64,000 nucleotides of DNA, taken from the NCBI RefSeq assembly GCF_000428065.1, contig NZ_ATZF01000001.1:522867-586866 (forward strand), written 5' to 3'. Both the position numbers and the translations under genes were made by a program. Each line of letters opens with the position of its first letter. The first letter of the stretch is position 1. This stretch comes from Shimazuella kribbensis DSM 45090. GTDB lineage: Bacteria; Bacillota; Bacilli; Thermoactinomycetales; Thermoactinomycetaceae. The notes beneath the pieces were generated by a model that had not been told where the DNA came from, searched no databases, and worked only from the letters and a program-made list of their open reading frames with translations. Shown in pieces: positions 24,763 to 33,388 of the stretch.

Positions 24763-26067
24763 ATGTCAAAATTAGCTCTATTCGGTGGGAAACCAGTTAT
24801 AACTAAAGAGCATCCTCATTTTGTTTGGCCACCTGTTACGAACCAAGATTTCCAAGCTGTATTCAAACAACTAGAATCAGGGGAGCTTTCTGTTTATGGT
24901 AGATCAGGAATTGTGAAAGAATTTGAGGATCAATTTTCAGGTTATCATAAAATGAAATACGCAATTGCTACTAACGCTGGTACTACTGCTCTTCATTCTG
25001 CTTTTTTTGCTTGTAAGTTAGGACTTGGAGATGAAGTGTTATCCCCAACTTATACCTTCCTAGCAACAGTTACTCCAATTCTTCATGTGAATGCCATACC
25101 TGTTCTTGTGGATGCAGATCCTGAAACGGGTAATATAGATATAGAAGATATGGAAAGGAAATTAACCAATCGAACGAAAGCAATTGTTGTAACTCATATG
25201 TGGGGACACCCCTGTGAAATGGACGAAATAGTAGCATTTGCTAAAGAACATGGATTATATCTAATTGAAGACTGTAGTCATGCTCATGGTGCAACTTACA
25301 AAGGGCAATTAGTTGGTACATTTGGAGATGTATCTTGTTTTAGCCTTCAAGCAAATAAAATTGTTTCCGCAGGTGAGGGAGGCATCCTATTATCTAATTC
25401 AAAGGAGATATACGAACGAGCAACACTATTAGGTCATTATAGAGATCGATCAGAGCAATGTGTCGAAACTCCATTTTATAGGCAATTTGTGAAAACGGGG
25501 TATGGATTAAAATATCGTATGCATGTCCTGGCTGCTGCACTGGCACAAGTAAGCTTGTATAAGTTGGATAACAATATCAGTACTAGACTTAAAAATCTTA
25601 ATTATCTGAGCCAATTGCTAGACAGGATACTAGGTATCACTCCACCAATCACCAAAGATTATGTGACAAGAGGTGCATTTTATGGTTACAAACCTTTTTA
25701 CAATAAAGAAGTATTTGATGGTTTAAGTGTTCTGACTTATGTTAAAGCATTGCAAGCAGAAGGAGTGGAGGTGAAAAAGCCTGGATCTAAGCCTTTACAT
25801 TTGCTACCACTGTTTCAGACATTGGATGATGGAATGTACAAAAATGGATGGCCAAGAAGAAATCCAGTAAGATCCGAAACACGTCCATATAGAAAAGGGG
25901 ATTTACCAAATGCTGAGTCCTATTATCAAAAAACATTGAGTCTTCCAACTTTCACTGAACCAGACGATAATGATATCATTGTTCAGTATGCAGAAGCCTT
26001 TCAAAAAGTTTATCATTACAGATATGAACTTCTGGACTATGAGAAAAAAGAAAAGAACGCAATTTAG
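24763..26067 (+). CDS. DegT/DnrJ/EryC1/StrS-family PLP aminotransferase
   Basis: 434 residues. The PLP lysine is in SLQANKIVSAGEGGIL; TNAGTTALH binds cofactor phosphate and IEDCSHAHGA holds the ring-binding Asp. Sequence features (HMWGHPCEMDEI, the length) are closest to keto-sugar, inosose and AHBA-synthase-like members. It would aminate a 3-keto sugar or keto-cyclitol made by the preceding oxidoreductase. It starts directly after that gene's stop, with AAGGTG overlapping the stop region. The exact product cannot be read from sequence. Confidence 0.88.
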   Translation: MSKLALFGGKPVITKEHPHFVWPPVTNQDFQAVFKQLESGELSVYGRSGIVKEFEDQFSGYHKMKYAIATNAGTTALHSAFFACKLGLGDEVLSPTYTFLATVTPILHVNAIPVLVDADPETGNIDIEDMERKLTNRTKAIVVTHMWGHPCEMDEIVAFAKEHGLYLIEDCSHAHGATYKGQLVGTFGDVSCFSLQANKIVSAGEGGILLSNSKEIYERATLLGHYRDRSEQCVETPFYRQFVKTGYGLKYRMHVLAAALAQVSLYKLDNNISTRLKNLNYLSQLLDRILGITPPITKDYVTRGAFYGYKPFYNKEVFDGLSVLTYVKALQAEGVEVKKPGSKPLHLLPLFQTLDDGMYKNGWPRRNPVRSETRPYRKGDLPNAESYYQKTLSLPTFTEPDDNDIIVQYAEAFQKVYHYRYELLDYEKKEKNAI

Positions 26068-26080
26068 CGTTCTTTTCTTT
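26051..26080 (+). terminator. Terminator overlapping the aminotransferase stop
   Basis: AAAAGAACGC-AATTTA-GCGTTCTTTT, a 10-bp perfect stem with T-rich 3' side; it may weaken expression of the NUDIX gene downstream. Confidence 0.7.
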
Positions 26081-26108
26081 ACTAGAATGTACATAGGAGG
26101 GGATTGTA

Positions 26109-26522
26109 TTGATTCAAAAAGTTGTTAGTACAGGTCTACTTATGAGAGACGATAAGGTTTTAGTCATTCAGCGTAGTCAAAGAGAAAAATTTTTACCAGG
26201 ATACTTTGAGTTACCTGGAGGAAAGGTGGATTTTGGTGAAGATCCAGCTGAGGCATTAGCTAGAGAATTCAAAGAAGAAGTTAATTTAGATGTAGAAGTG
26301 GGTAATCCATATCACACTTTCTCTTATATTTCTGAAAATGGAAACCGTCACACAGTGGAAATCTTGTATAAGGTCAGTCTAGCAGATACAACCACTGAAC
26401 CTTATATAAAACTTAGTGAAGATCACAAAGATTTCAAATGGATTGGACTAGATCAATTGGAACACCTACAATTGAGTGATGAAATCAAATCATGTATATT
26501 GAGAGGTTTCCAATCTATCTAG
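26109..26522 (+). CDS. NUDIX hydrolase
   Basis: 137 residues with a full Nudix box (GGKVDFGEDPAEALAREF then KEEVNL) coordinating Mg. NUDIX enzymes cleave nucleoside diphosphates linked to another group, for example nucleotide sugars or oxidised nucleotides. TTG 26109 follows AGGAGGGG by about six bases. It is the last gene of the cassette, 41 bases after the aminotransferase, and could process a nucleotide-sugar intermediate (inference). Confidence 0.88.
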   Translation: MIQKVVSTGLLMRDDKVLVIQRSQREKFLPGYFELPGGKVDFGEDPAEALAREFKEEVNLDVEVGNPYHTFSYISENGNRHTVEILYKVSLADTTTEPYIKLSEDHKDFKWIGLDQLEHLQLSDEIKSCILRGFQSI

Positions 26523-26560
26523 TTTTAATATAACACCTAATCCCACCTTTTACCGAAAAA

Positions 26561-26590
26561 CCGAAATACCGAAATGTTTCGGTATTTCGG
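26561..26590. repeat. Perfect 14-bp inverted repeat after the NUDIX gene
   Basis: CCGAAATACCGAAA, a two-base turn, then its exact complement. A further ACCGAAA copy precedes it. There is no T run, so it is not a standard terminator; it may be a former operator or an end of a mobile element. Confidence 0.6.
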
Positions 26591-26669
26591 TACATCCGAG
26601 AGTGGGGGAGAGGGGTTAACTTGTGTTCTAGGTTTATACTATTAACTGTGTATTCAGAGGAAGCTTCTT

Positions 26670-26987
26670 TTAATTTCTTGGCATTAATATAACAACTACT
26701 CCAATGAGGCAAATTCCAGCACCAACCCAGTCGTATAATCTGGAGTTTTTTTATCAATCCCTCCAACCCCAGAGTATAGATAGGACTATAAATATACTCC
26801 CATATGCTGCGTATACTCGACCGAAAGAAGGAAGATTTGAAAAGCAGCGATGATCCCATAAAGAAATAAAGATAACCCGCCGATTGCTCCGAAATACCAA
26901 GGTTTACCTTCTCTTATCACAAATTCAAACTAAATAACCTCCGCCAATTTCAGTTAACCCAGCGAGTAAAAACAAAAAAATTGCCAT
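26670..26987 (-). pseudogene. YnfA/UPF0060 membrane protein gene, frameshifted
   Basis: From ATG 26987, three minus-strand frames give in order FLFLLAGLTEIGGGYLV, then a TGA, GKPWYFGAIGGLSLFLYGIIAAFQ, then FGRVYAAYGSIFIVLSILWGW, then YDWVGAGICLIGVVVILMPRN and TAA at 26670. This is the complete ~106-residue four-helix UPF0060 (YnfA, small-multidrug-resistance-like) protein broken by one stop and at least two frameshifts. It is non-functional. Confidence 0.75.
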
Positions 26988-27130
26988 CTACAACATGCCT
27001 CTCTTCATATTTGTACTTTTAAGACCTATGTTGGTTTTGATTCTAGAAGAAGTAAACAATCATCCCAAGTGAGGCATTGACACCTTAAACCTTCTTCTAA
27101 GACATTTATAGTATATGGTGTACTTTTTAA

Positions 27131-27153
27131 AAAAGCCAATGTAAATGGCTTTT
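27131..27153 (+). terminator. Small hairpin terminator
   Basis: AAAAGCCA-loop-TGGCTTTT followed by CTTATTT. Confidence 0.5.
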
Positions 27154-27191
27154 CTTATTTGCAAATGGTATTTTCACTAAAATGACTGTCT

Positions 27192-27353
27192 CGAAAATAT
27201 ACACAATTAGGTGAAGTAACAGTAACAACTGCAAAACAATATATATGAGAACTAGAGACGAAATATCATCCACCTGGTTCTAGAATCGCAAGTTGTTACT
27301 ACACAAATGAATGGATCAGGATATATGAATGCAAGGTTAGCAGCTAGAAGACT
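27192..27353 (+). pseudogene. Unidentified coding relic
   Basis: One frame reads RKYTQLGEVTVTTAKQYI, a TGA, then ELETKYHPPGSRIASCYY and NEWIRIYE before TAG. It looks like a small phage protein with a nonsense mutation and no remaining start. I cannot name the family. Together with 27354-27661, where I see only further broken frames, it is decayed phage DNA. Confidence 0.35.
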
Positions 27354-27661
27354 ACAAGGTCAAATGGATTTTAGAAGAGTCCAACCACAAAGAATACCAA
27401 TAAGAAGTGACTGAATTTGAGTTAGTGTATTTTAAAATTCATTTAAAAAAACAATTTCCTTTAGCAGAGAAAGAATACCACGAGTTAGGTATCTCGATGG
27501 TCATAGCGAATAAGAGTATATCAATCGATTGTTGAACTTAAAGGTAAGGATCAACCTATTTTAATTAGCGAAAAATCATCAGGAAACAAGGGATACATCC
27601 TTTTACTTTATTCATTCATATTCCCATGGTGAATGGGAGAAATATAGCAAAATAGCCTCCT

Positions 27662-27757
27662 TTAAAGATAGAAGTTTAAGCAAGGTTAAAGATAGAAACT
27701 TAACTCAGCTTAAAGATGAAGATTTAACAAATGTTAAAGATGGGAGTTTAAATTCTA
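27662..27757 (+). repeat. Four degenerate 24-bp tandem repeats (8-residue peptide repeat)
   Basis: Units start at 27662, 27686, 27710 and 27734, each beginning TTAAAGAT. In one frame they encode KDRSLSKV, KDRNLTQL, KDEDLTNV and KDGSLNSR, preceded by HSYSHGEWEKY and ended by TAA. This is probably the C-terminal end of a lost phage structural or surface protein. Confidence 0.65.
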
Positions 27758-27775
27758 GATTAACTTTTCTTTAAT

Positions 27776-27905
27776 GAGGTTGTTGCATAAATAAATCCTA
27801 AGTAAAGTCGCTTGATGTATGTTTTCCGTGTCTGTTGTTGAAAAGAACAAAGGACGCTCCAATCACTTACACTTGCGCTTTTGATGCGGATAATGCAACA
27901 GGCTC
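27776..27905. mobile_element. Miniature inverted-repeat element (130 bp) with target duplication
   Basis: Ends GAGGTTGTTGCAT (27776-27788) and ATGCAACAGGCTC (27893-27905) are imperfect inverted repeats (11 of 13 match). Direct repeats TTTAAT flank both sides (27770-27775 and 27906-27911; eight bases, TCTTTAAT, if the last two element bases are counted). It has no coding capacity, so it is a MITE or a solo remnant of an insertion sequence whose family I cannot assign. Confidence 0.6.
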
Positions 27906-28263
27906 TTTAATGATTAATCTAGCTTTATATTTGTTCCAAGACTTATATCAATAGCATTATCATGCTCTATTTGAGTTTCAATTTGGAACGGGAGAGAAAG
28001 TTAATCAAAACAGAGGTGTTAAAGAATCTCAAACCAGTAGATCCAAGATATAAGTCAGGTGGTCATTCAGTAATATGAAGATGAACGATCTATGTTAAAC
28101 ATAGATCGTCAGGGTAACACCAATATCATCAATGAATTAGGATTACATTTCTTGATTCTTACCTCTAGAATTGCTTTTTCATTAGCTCTCATATGACATG
28201 AGAATTAGAGATAACATTTTAATAGGAAGAAACTGGGGATTTATAGGAGGTAAATGTCATATC

Positions 28264-28668
28264 ATGTCAGTTAAAAATGCGCTAAGTGCCTCTCAGAGAC
28301 AAACTGCTGAAATTCTCGCTACCAATGATATCCACCAAAAGACAATGGCTGAAATAGCGGAAGAATGTAAGGTGAGTGAAAGAACTATCTACTGATGGAA
28401 ACAGGAATCTGCTTTTATCGAATATCAGAATGAAATAAGTGAGCTAGTGATGCAGGATTTTCTTACAGAGACTTATAATGAATTACGGGAATTAGTTAGA
28501 GGTAGTATGCCTGATAACGCAAGGTTAAAAGCGATTGAATTAACGTTAAAGAATCGTAGTAAATTGAAGGATATACAGGAGAATAAAGTAGAATTGACAG
28601 ATGATCGTAGTGAGCAGGCGATTAAAGAGGAAATTAAACAATTAAAAGAGCAGTTAGGAAAAAGCTAG
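28264..28668 (+). pseudogene. Phage terminase small subunit (phBC6A51-type HTH) with an in-frame TGA
   Basis: A single frame from ATG 28264 to TAG 28668 encodes a helix-turn-helix domain (ASQRQTAEILATND, KTMAEIAEECKVSERTIY), one TGA (28393-28395) where relatives have Arg before W-K-Q, and a helical tail (LKAIELTLKNRSKL). No frameshift is present, so the only lesion is the nonsense codon. Small terminase subunits recognise pac/cos sites. The large-subunit relic lies 8 kb to the left instead of directly downstream, so the phage module was rearranged. AGGAGG lies 13 bases upstream. Confidence 0.65.
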
Positions 28669-28694
28669 GGACTAATACAAAACCCTAGTTTTTT
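28665..28694 (+). terminator. Terminator after the small-terminase relic
   Basis: CTAGGG-loop-CCCTAG followed by six T residues, overlapping the stop codon. Confidence 0.75.
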
Positions 28695-28767
28695 AATTTA
28701 AAGCATTCTTTTACTTAAGGTTTGTTTAATTAAAGGGATATTGTATTTAAAGGGTTTTATAAAGCAG

Positions 28768-28793
28768 GGTAACAAAAGGAGGGTTTTGTAACC
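28768..28793. repeat. 10-bp inverted repeat in the gap before the membrane-protein gene
   Basis: GGTAACAAAA (28768-28777) and its complement (28784-28793). The surrounding gap 28695-28987 also has a second G/C-rich stem near 28845-28882 and no gene. Confidence 0.5.
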
Positions 28794-28987
28794 TAAAATT
28801 ATTGTTTGATTTAAAGAGGATTTATACTGCTGGTCATATAAAAAGTTAAGTAACCCCTAACAGGGGGATGGGGGTGCTTAACGAGTGGAAAAGTGGATGA
28901 AAAATATATACAACAAAACTATTTATTCTGCATATTATAGTCGGATAATTTATAATAATTGCAATGAAGAATAGTGGGAGTGTTTTA

Positions 28988-29935
28988 ATGAAGAATAAAA
29001 GAGTTCTACTTACATCAATTGCTTTTGTGATTACGATGTTATTGGTTGTACTTTTTTTTGTGCTTTGGAAATGGAATTCTTCAAACTATAGTCCTGAAGT
29101 AGATGCTGCTATCATTACAGCTTTTGTAACAGTACCTATTACTTTCCTAACACTAGTGGGAACTGTCGGTGTCACATACTACTTTAATCAAAAGATGTTA
29201 GATACAACAATGAAGTATAATCAAAAAACGATTGAGCTTTCTATTCAGCAACAAAGAACGACAGCGCGAGATAAGTTGTTAGAATATCGATTAGAGAAAT
29301 ATCAAGAATTATTTAGAAACACCATGAATGCTGTAACTGATTTGGAAATGTTTTTAGATAGAACAACAGATGAATACAGACAATCTTATCAGCAATACAT
29401 ACAATGGATAGATAACTTTTATGTTTATAATAGTTTTTACTTAAGTCAGAAGGTAAATTTTCTTATTAGTTACTTTTTGATTAGTAGAGGTTTGAAAAAT
29501 AAAACAAATGAAGAGAAAGATATTTTGAGATTCAAAGAAGTTTATGAGAAAATAGATAATCTTTTAGCGGATAAAGATCATATTAATAAAGTAAAAACCG
29601 AATTCCCTAAGTTAAACGATGAAATAATAAACGAAATGAGATTCGATTTTTTTGAGTTTAATGAAATATTTAGATTGTTAACTCATGAATGGGTAAAAGA
29701 AAATTTAGATTTGGACACAAAGGATGAACATGACAAGGATAAACTTATATTATATAGATTTATGGGTAAAGTTTTTAAATCTAGAACAGAAATAGTTACT
29801 TCAACTAATTACCTCAATGACTTTCGACTTTTCTCTCATCATTTACAATATATTATGTTTAATGAACTGAATATGAAAGCAGTAGATGAAGACATGAAAG
29901 GTTTACAAGGAAACCAAACAAATATTTGGGATTAA
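28988..29935 (+). CDS. Unrecognised two-TM protein with a long helical cytoplasmic domain
   Basis: 315 residues from ATG 28988 (GGGAG seven bases upstream; the earlier ATG 28964 has no such site). TM1 ~5-30 ([21 protein letters not shown]) and TM2 ~42-64 ([21 protein letters not shown]) are followed by a coiled-coil-like stretch and ~200 residues of acidic and aromatic helices. I do not recognise a family. It is intact, stands alone and ends about 50 bases inside attR, a usual place for phage cargo such as exclusion or defence genes; no function can be claimed from sequence. Confidence 0.75.
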   Translation: MKNKRVLLTSIAFVITMLLVVLFFVLWKWNSSNYSPEVDAAIITAFVTVPITFLTLVGTVGVTYYFNQKMLDTTMKYNQKTIELSIQQQRTTARDKLLEYRLEKYQELFRNTMNAVTDLEMFLDRTTDEYRQSYQQYIQWIDNFYVYNSFYLSQKVNFLISYFLISRGLKNKTNEEKDILRFKEVYEKIDNLLADKDHINKVKTEFPKLNDEIINEMRFDFFEFNEIFRLLTHEWVKENLDLDTKDEHDKDKLILYRFMGKVFKSRTEIVTSTNYLNDFRLFSHHLQYIMFNELNMKAVDEDMKGLQGNQTNIWD

Positions 29936-29983
29936 TTTAAGAGAATTCTATAATGTTTTTTGCTGTATAAAATATGCGTTATA

Positions 29984-29995
29984 TTCTTTTATTGC
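29984..29995 (+). repeat. attR core of the tepA-integrated element
   Basis: Second copy of TTCTTTTATTGC, identical to 16542-16553; host tepA sequence resumes immediately after it in frame. Confidence 0.85.
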
Positions 29996-30329
29996 AGAAA
30001 CTGCAACCATGATCATCCATCCAATCCGTCTTACAGGATTAGTCATAGGTGTACCGCAAACATTTGAGTACTTGGAAAAAATGCAAGATCGAGTAATTCG
30101 TTTTATATCCAGCCACTCCAATGTAACAGATGAAAAACTGCGTGAGTTGATGTTTCGGACAGGCGATTTAGCTCGGGATATCGGTACAAACGTGGTTGGG
30201 AAAGATGCTGTGGAGATTGGTCTTATTGATCGTGTTGGTGGAATAGCGGATGCGTTAAAAGAACTGTATCGCTTGATTCGTGAACAAAAGGAGGCGAATG
30301 AGGTTGATACACTGGACGCCACTACCTGA
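29984..30329 (+). pseudogene. tepA: tepA 3' part: C-terminal half of the ClpP-like protease
   Basis: From the att core the frame reads [18 protein letters not shown] and continues to TGA 30329 (about 110 residues after the core). It supplies the catalytic His region (IIHPIR) and the Asp-containing [16 protein letters not shown] segment. It has no promoter or ribosome binding site of its own; an internal ATG at 30009 could not give a working enzyme because Ser116 lies in the other fragment. With 16162-16553 it rebuilds a 241-residue TepA. ylzJ starts inside its end. Confidence 0.9.
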
Positions 30330-30516
30330 AGAACTGATTTTTAGTCAACAGGACGATTCTTTGCCAGCTATTCATGAAACAATAGTGGATGGTGTTTCTT
30401 TATTGGTTCAACAAGATGGAGATGCGTTTCGGGTGGTTCGTTTGCTCAGCACTGATCCAGCTCATTTCCTTGATCCACGTTTTCAACCAGGAAATGTTAT
30501 TATGTCGTCAAAGTAA
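30298..30516 (+). CDS. ylzJ: YlzJ-like protein
   Basis: 72 residues beginning [15 protein letters not shown], the signature of the small YlzJ family found between tepA and spoIIIE in Bacillales. Function is unknown. AAAGGAGG precedes it closely; ATG 30298 (three bases away) or TTG 30304 (nine bases) could be the true start. It overlaps the end of tepA by 32 bases, so it is normally translated from the tepA transcript, which the inserted element now separates from the tepA promoter. Confidence 0.8.
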   Translation: MRLIHWTPLPEELIFSQQDDSLPAIHETIVDGVSLLVQQDGDAFRVVRLLSTDPAHFLDPRFQPGNVIMSSK

Positions 30517-30548
30517 TAATGAAAACTTCTAATTTTATATAGCAGATA

Positions 30549-30579
30549 AAAACTCCTTATCTATATTCAAGGAGTTTTT
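30549..30579 (+). terminator. Terminator after ylzJ
   Basis: AAAACTCCTT-loop-AAGGAGTTTTT, a 10-bp stem with T run. Confidence 0.85.
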
Positions 30580-30596
30580 GGTTTGGTGTCTTATTA

Positions 30597-30867
30597 TTAT
30601 TTTAAAGCTCGTATAGGATCACCTGGTCCATCATGAGACAGCGTATCTAAGACAAATCGGAAAGCGGGAAAATCAAATGGAATAAACTGATGTTCAATAA
30701 AATCCAAGGGTTAATAATCTTGGATGATAATGTTCACTACACGGTTAGAAAGCAGCCGATGAAAGCGTTGTCAATATCGTTTTCCGCTGTTTTGAGATGA
30801 AACAAGAACAACCCGTGGTTATTTTCCAAATCTAACCAATAAATTCCCAAAAAACCTCACTTGACAT
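30597..30867 (-). pseudogene. Unidentified gene relic upstream of spoIIIE
   Basis: Three minus-strand frames read in order WLDLENNHGLFLFHLKTAENDIDN, then RLLSNRVVNIIIQDY, a TAA, then PLDFIEHQFIPFDFP and LDTLSHDGPGDPIRALK with stop at 30597. It is coding DNA broken by a frameshift and a stop. I do not recognise the family. Its start would lie in the spoIIIE promoter region, so it predates the present arrangement. Confidence 0.45.
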
Positions 30868-30917
30868 GTTGATCCATGTTATAATGCTGGTGAAAGTGTT
30901 ACAGGGAGTGGGATGAA

Positions 30918-33266
30918 ATGGCGAAAAAAGCAACCAAACCAATCAGTACACCTCGTACGGATAAATTTAAGAGAGAATTATTATTTGAAATATATGGGAT
31001 AACCATTTTAGCACTCTCTATAATTGCAATGGCCAGTTTAGGTGCGATTGGTCGAAATTTAACATATTTGGCTCGTTTTTTTGTAGGGTCGTATGATTTT
31101 CTCATCCCATTGATCGGTGTTGGGTTGGGTTTTTTTGTAATGCTGAAGAGAAGATGGCCAAACGATTGGTCCCCTCGTATGACTGGAATCGTAATTGTCC
31201 TGCTTTCGCTTTTGGCTTTTGCACATTATTTTACGTTTCAAATACTGATGACTCAAGGTTTTCAAGGATCCATTCTGGATAAGACTTGGAGTATTCTCTT
31301 AGAAGAACGAGAATCCCGTCTGCCGTTGGATGTGGGCGGTGGAATGGTTGGGGGACTTATATTTGCTCTTTTTTACTTCCTATTTGAAAGTATTGGGACG
31401 ATCGTTGCCCTTTGTGCATTGTTTTTGTGTGGTTTTTTACTGGTGACAGGTTTTTCTTATGTGAAATTTTTCCACCATTTTAGTGAGTTTTGGGATAACA
31501 AAAAAATAATATGGAAAGAAAAATTATCCACTATATTGGCTTCTTATAATAAGAATGGTAAAAATGTACCAAATAAAAAACGCCGAAAAGTTACCACGAT
31601 TGGCAGTGTGTCGAAAAATCCGATTATCGAAGAGGAAGAAATAGCACCTCCGACGATATTTGATTTTGAGGAAGTACCTTTGAAGAAAAAAAATACAGAA
31701 CCACCAGAACAACTTTCGTTAAAAATGGAGAAAAAGAAAGAAATTTCTCGTGTGGAGCAAGTTGTTAAAGAAGAAGAACCTGTTGTTCCTTTCAACATGG
31801 AAGTAGCCAATGAAAATTATTTATTGCCTCCGATTTCTATCTTAGAAGAGCAAAAGAAATCACCAGTTGCAGATAAACAAGATTTAAATAATAATGCTGA
31901 GAAGTTGGTTCAAACCTTAGAAAGTTTTGGAGTTTCAGCAAGAGTCATACATATCCATCGAGGTCCTGCTGTTACACGTTATGAGATTCAACCTCAGGTG
32001 GGAGTGAAAGTAAGTAGAATCGTAAATCTCGCAGATGATTTAGCCCTTGTACTTGCAGCAAAAGATATACGTATTGAAGCTCCAATCCCAGGGAAATCTG
32101 CAATTGGAATTGAAGTACCGAATTCGGAAGTAGCCATGGTAGGGCTGAGAGATATCATCGAAAGTGATGACTATCAAAATTCAGATTCAAAACTAACGAT
32201 TTCTTTGGGTAGAGATATTTCAGGAGATCCAAATGTAGCTGTTTTATCTAAAATGCCACACTTACTTGTAGCAGGTGCCACAGGTTCAGGAAAAAGTGTG
32301 TGTATCAATGGGATTATTGTGAGTTTGTTATACAAAGCAAAACCAGATGAAGTAAAACTGATGATGATTGACCCGAAAATGGTTGAATTAAATGTATACA
32401 ATGGCATTCCTCATTTACTAGCACCTGTTGTTACAGATCCACGTCGTGCGGCTATCGCTCTGAAGAAAGTAGTAAAAGAGATGGAAAAAAGATATGAGTT
32501 GTTCGCAAATATGGGAGCACGTGACATTGAACGATACAATACTTTGGTGTCCCAAGGAGATACAGGACAAGCAAAACTTCCTTATATTGTTGTAATTGTA
32601 GACGAGCTAGCAGATTTGATGATGGTTGCACCAGGAGACGTGGAGGATGCGATTTGTCGTTTGGCTCAGATGGCAAGAGCGGCAGGTATTCATTTAATCA
32701 TTGCCACACAACGGCCTTCTGTCGATGTGATTACGGGTGTTATCAAAGCGAATATTCCATCCAGGATCGCATTTGCAGTATCGGCACAAACCGACTCACG
32801 AACCATTCTTGATATGGGTGGAGCTGAAAAATTACTCGGCAGAGGAGATATGCTTTATTTACCAGTAGGTGCTTCCAAGCCTGTGCGTTTACAGGGAACA
32901 TATTTGTCGGATGAAGAAGTCGAACAGGTCGTGTCTTTTGTAAAGGAGCAGCAAGAAGCCAAATATGTACAGGAAATGATTCCGACAAGTGCAGAAGGAA
33001 AAAACATAGACGATCCACAGGATGAACTCTATATAGATGCGATCCAATTGGTAGTAGAGGCGAAAACAGCATCAGTCTCCTTGTTACAAAGAAGACTGAG
33101 AGTAGGTTATTCTAGAGCTGCTAGGCTGATTGATAGTATGGAGCAAAACGGAATTGTCGGACCTTATGAAGGAAGTAAACCAAGAGAAGTACGCTTATCG
33201 CTGGAAGAATGGAAGCAACAACAATCAAGCGAAGGAAGTAATTCGAAGCATGTAAACGAAATATGA
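30918..33266 (+). CDS. spoIIIE: DNA translocase SpoIIIE/FtsK
   Basis: 782 residues. Four membrane helices occur within ~25-175, then a charged linker (~200-330), the alpha/beta RecA-like motor (~330-700) with Walker [14 protein letters not shown] and Walker [15 protein letters not shown], and the C-terminal gamma winged helix ([21 protein letters not shown]). It pumps chromosomal DNA through the division or sporulation septum. The position after tepA-ylzJ is the conserved Bacillales one. ATG 30918 follows GGGAGTGGG. Confidence 0.96.
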   Translation: MAKKATKPISTPRTDKFKRELLFEIYGITILALSIIAMASLGAIGRNLTYLARFFVGSYDFLIPLIGVGLGFFVMLKRRWPNDWSPRMTGIVIVLLSLLAFAHYFTFQILMTQGFQGSILDKTWSILLEERESRLPLDVGGGMVGGLIFALFYFLFESIGTIVALCALFLCGFLLVTGFSYVKFFHHFSEFWDNKKIIWKEKLSTILASYNKNGKNVPNKKRRKVTTIGSVSKNPIIEEEEIAPPTIFDFEEVPLKKKNTEPPEQLSLKMEKKKEISRVEQVVKEEEPVVPFNMEVANENYLLPPISILEEQKKSPVADKQDLNNNAEKLVQTLESFGVSARVIHIHRGPAVTRYEIQPQVGVKVSRIVNLADDLALVLAAKDIRIEAPIPGKSAIGIEVPNSEVAMVGLRDIIESDDYQNSDSKLTISLGRDISGDPNVAVLSKMPHLLVAGATGSGKSVCINGIIVSLLYKAKPDEVKLMMIDPKMVELNVYNGIPHLLAPVVTDPRRAAIALKKVVKEMEKRYELFANMGARDIERYNTLVSQGDTGQAKLPYIVVIVDELADLMMVAPGDVEDAICRLAQMARAAGIHLIIATQRPSVDVITGVIKANIPSRIAFAVSAQTDSRTILDMGGAEKLLGRGDMLYLPVGASKPVRLQGTYLSDEEVEQVVSFVKEQQEAKYVQEMIPTSAEGKNIDDPQDELYIDAIQLVVEAKTASVSLLQRRLRVGYSRAARLIDSMEQNGIVGPYEGSKPREVRLSLEEWKQQQSSEGSNSKHVNEI

Positions 33267-33269
33267 TCG

Positions 33270-33302
33270 AAAGCCACAATCTATTGCGATTGTGGCTTTT
33301 TT
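33270..33302 (+). terminator. Terminator after spoIIIE
   Basis: AAAGCCACAATC-loop-GATTGTGGCTTT with T run. Confidence 0.9.
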
Positions 33303-33388
33303 AATTATTTACAAATGTGAAAAAAATGGATTAAAAAAAATGTTCTACACAAACTACACGATATATGTCTTGTGTAGGAGAGAGTGTT

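Larger units (their letters stand above)
16542..29995. mobile_element. 13.4-kb serine-recombinase element (decayed prophage) integrated in tepA
   Basis: The boundaries are 12-bp direct repeats. Deleting one repeat and everything between joins S-F-I-A to E-T-A-T-M in frame and restores TepA. The recombinase gene ends 34 bases inside attL. Phage origin is shown by relics of both terminase subunits (19832-20067 and 28264-28668), but no capsid, tail or lysis genes are intact. The rest is cargo: protease, amino-sugar cassette, regulator, small unknowns and a transposon-like repeat. Length from core to core is 13,442 bases. Many broken genes suggest the structural part is dead, while the recombinase is intact. 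Confidence 0.88.

Noticed and set aside
26515-26859. 114-codon minus-strand frame
   Set aside because: It mixes pieces of the broken ynfA gene in wrong frames; annotated as the ynfA pseudogene instead.
28393-28395. TGA in the small terminase as recoded tryptophan or selenocysteine
   Set aside because: TGA ends many intact genes here, there is no SECIS-like reason, and neighbouring phage genes are also broken; a nonsense mutation is simpler.
30861-30885. TTGACA ... TATAAT upstream of spoIIIE as a sigma-A promoter
   Set aside because: Both boxes are perfect but only 13 bases apart, too short for a normal promoter, and they overlap a gene relic. Not listed as a feature.
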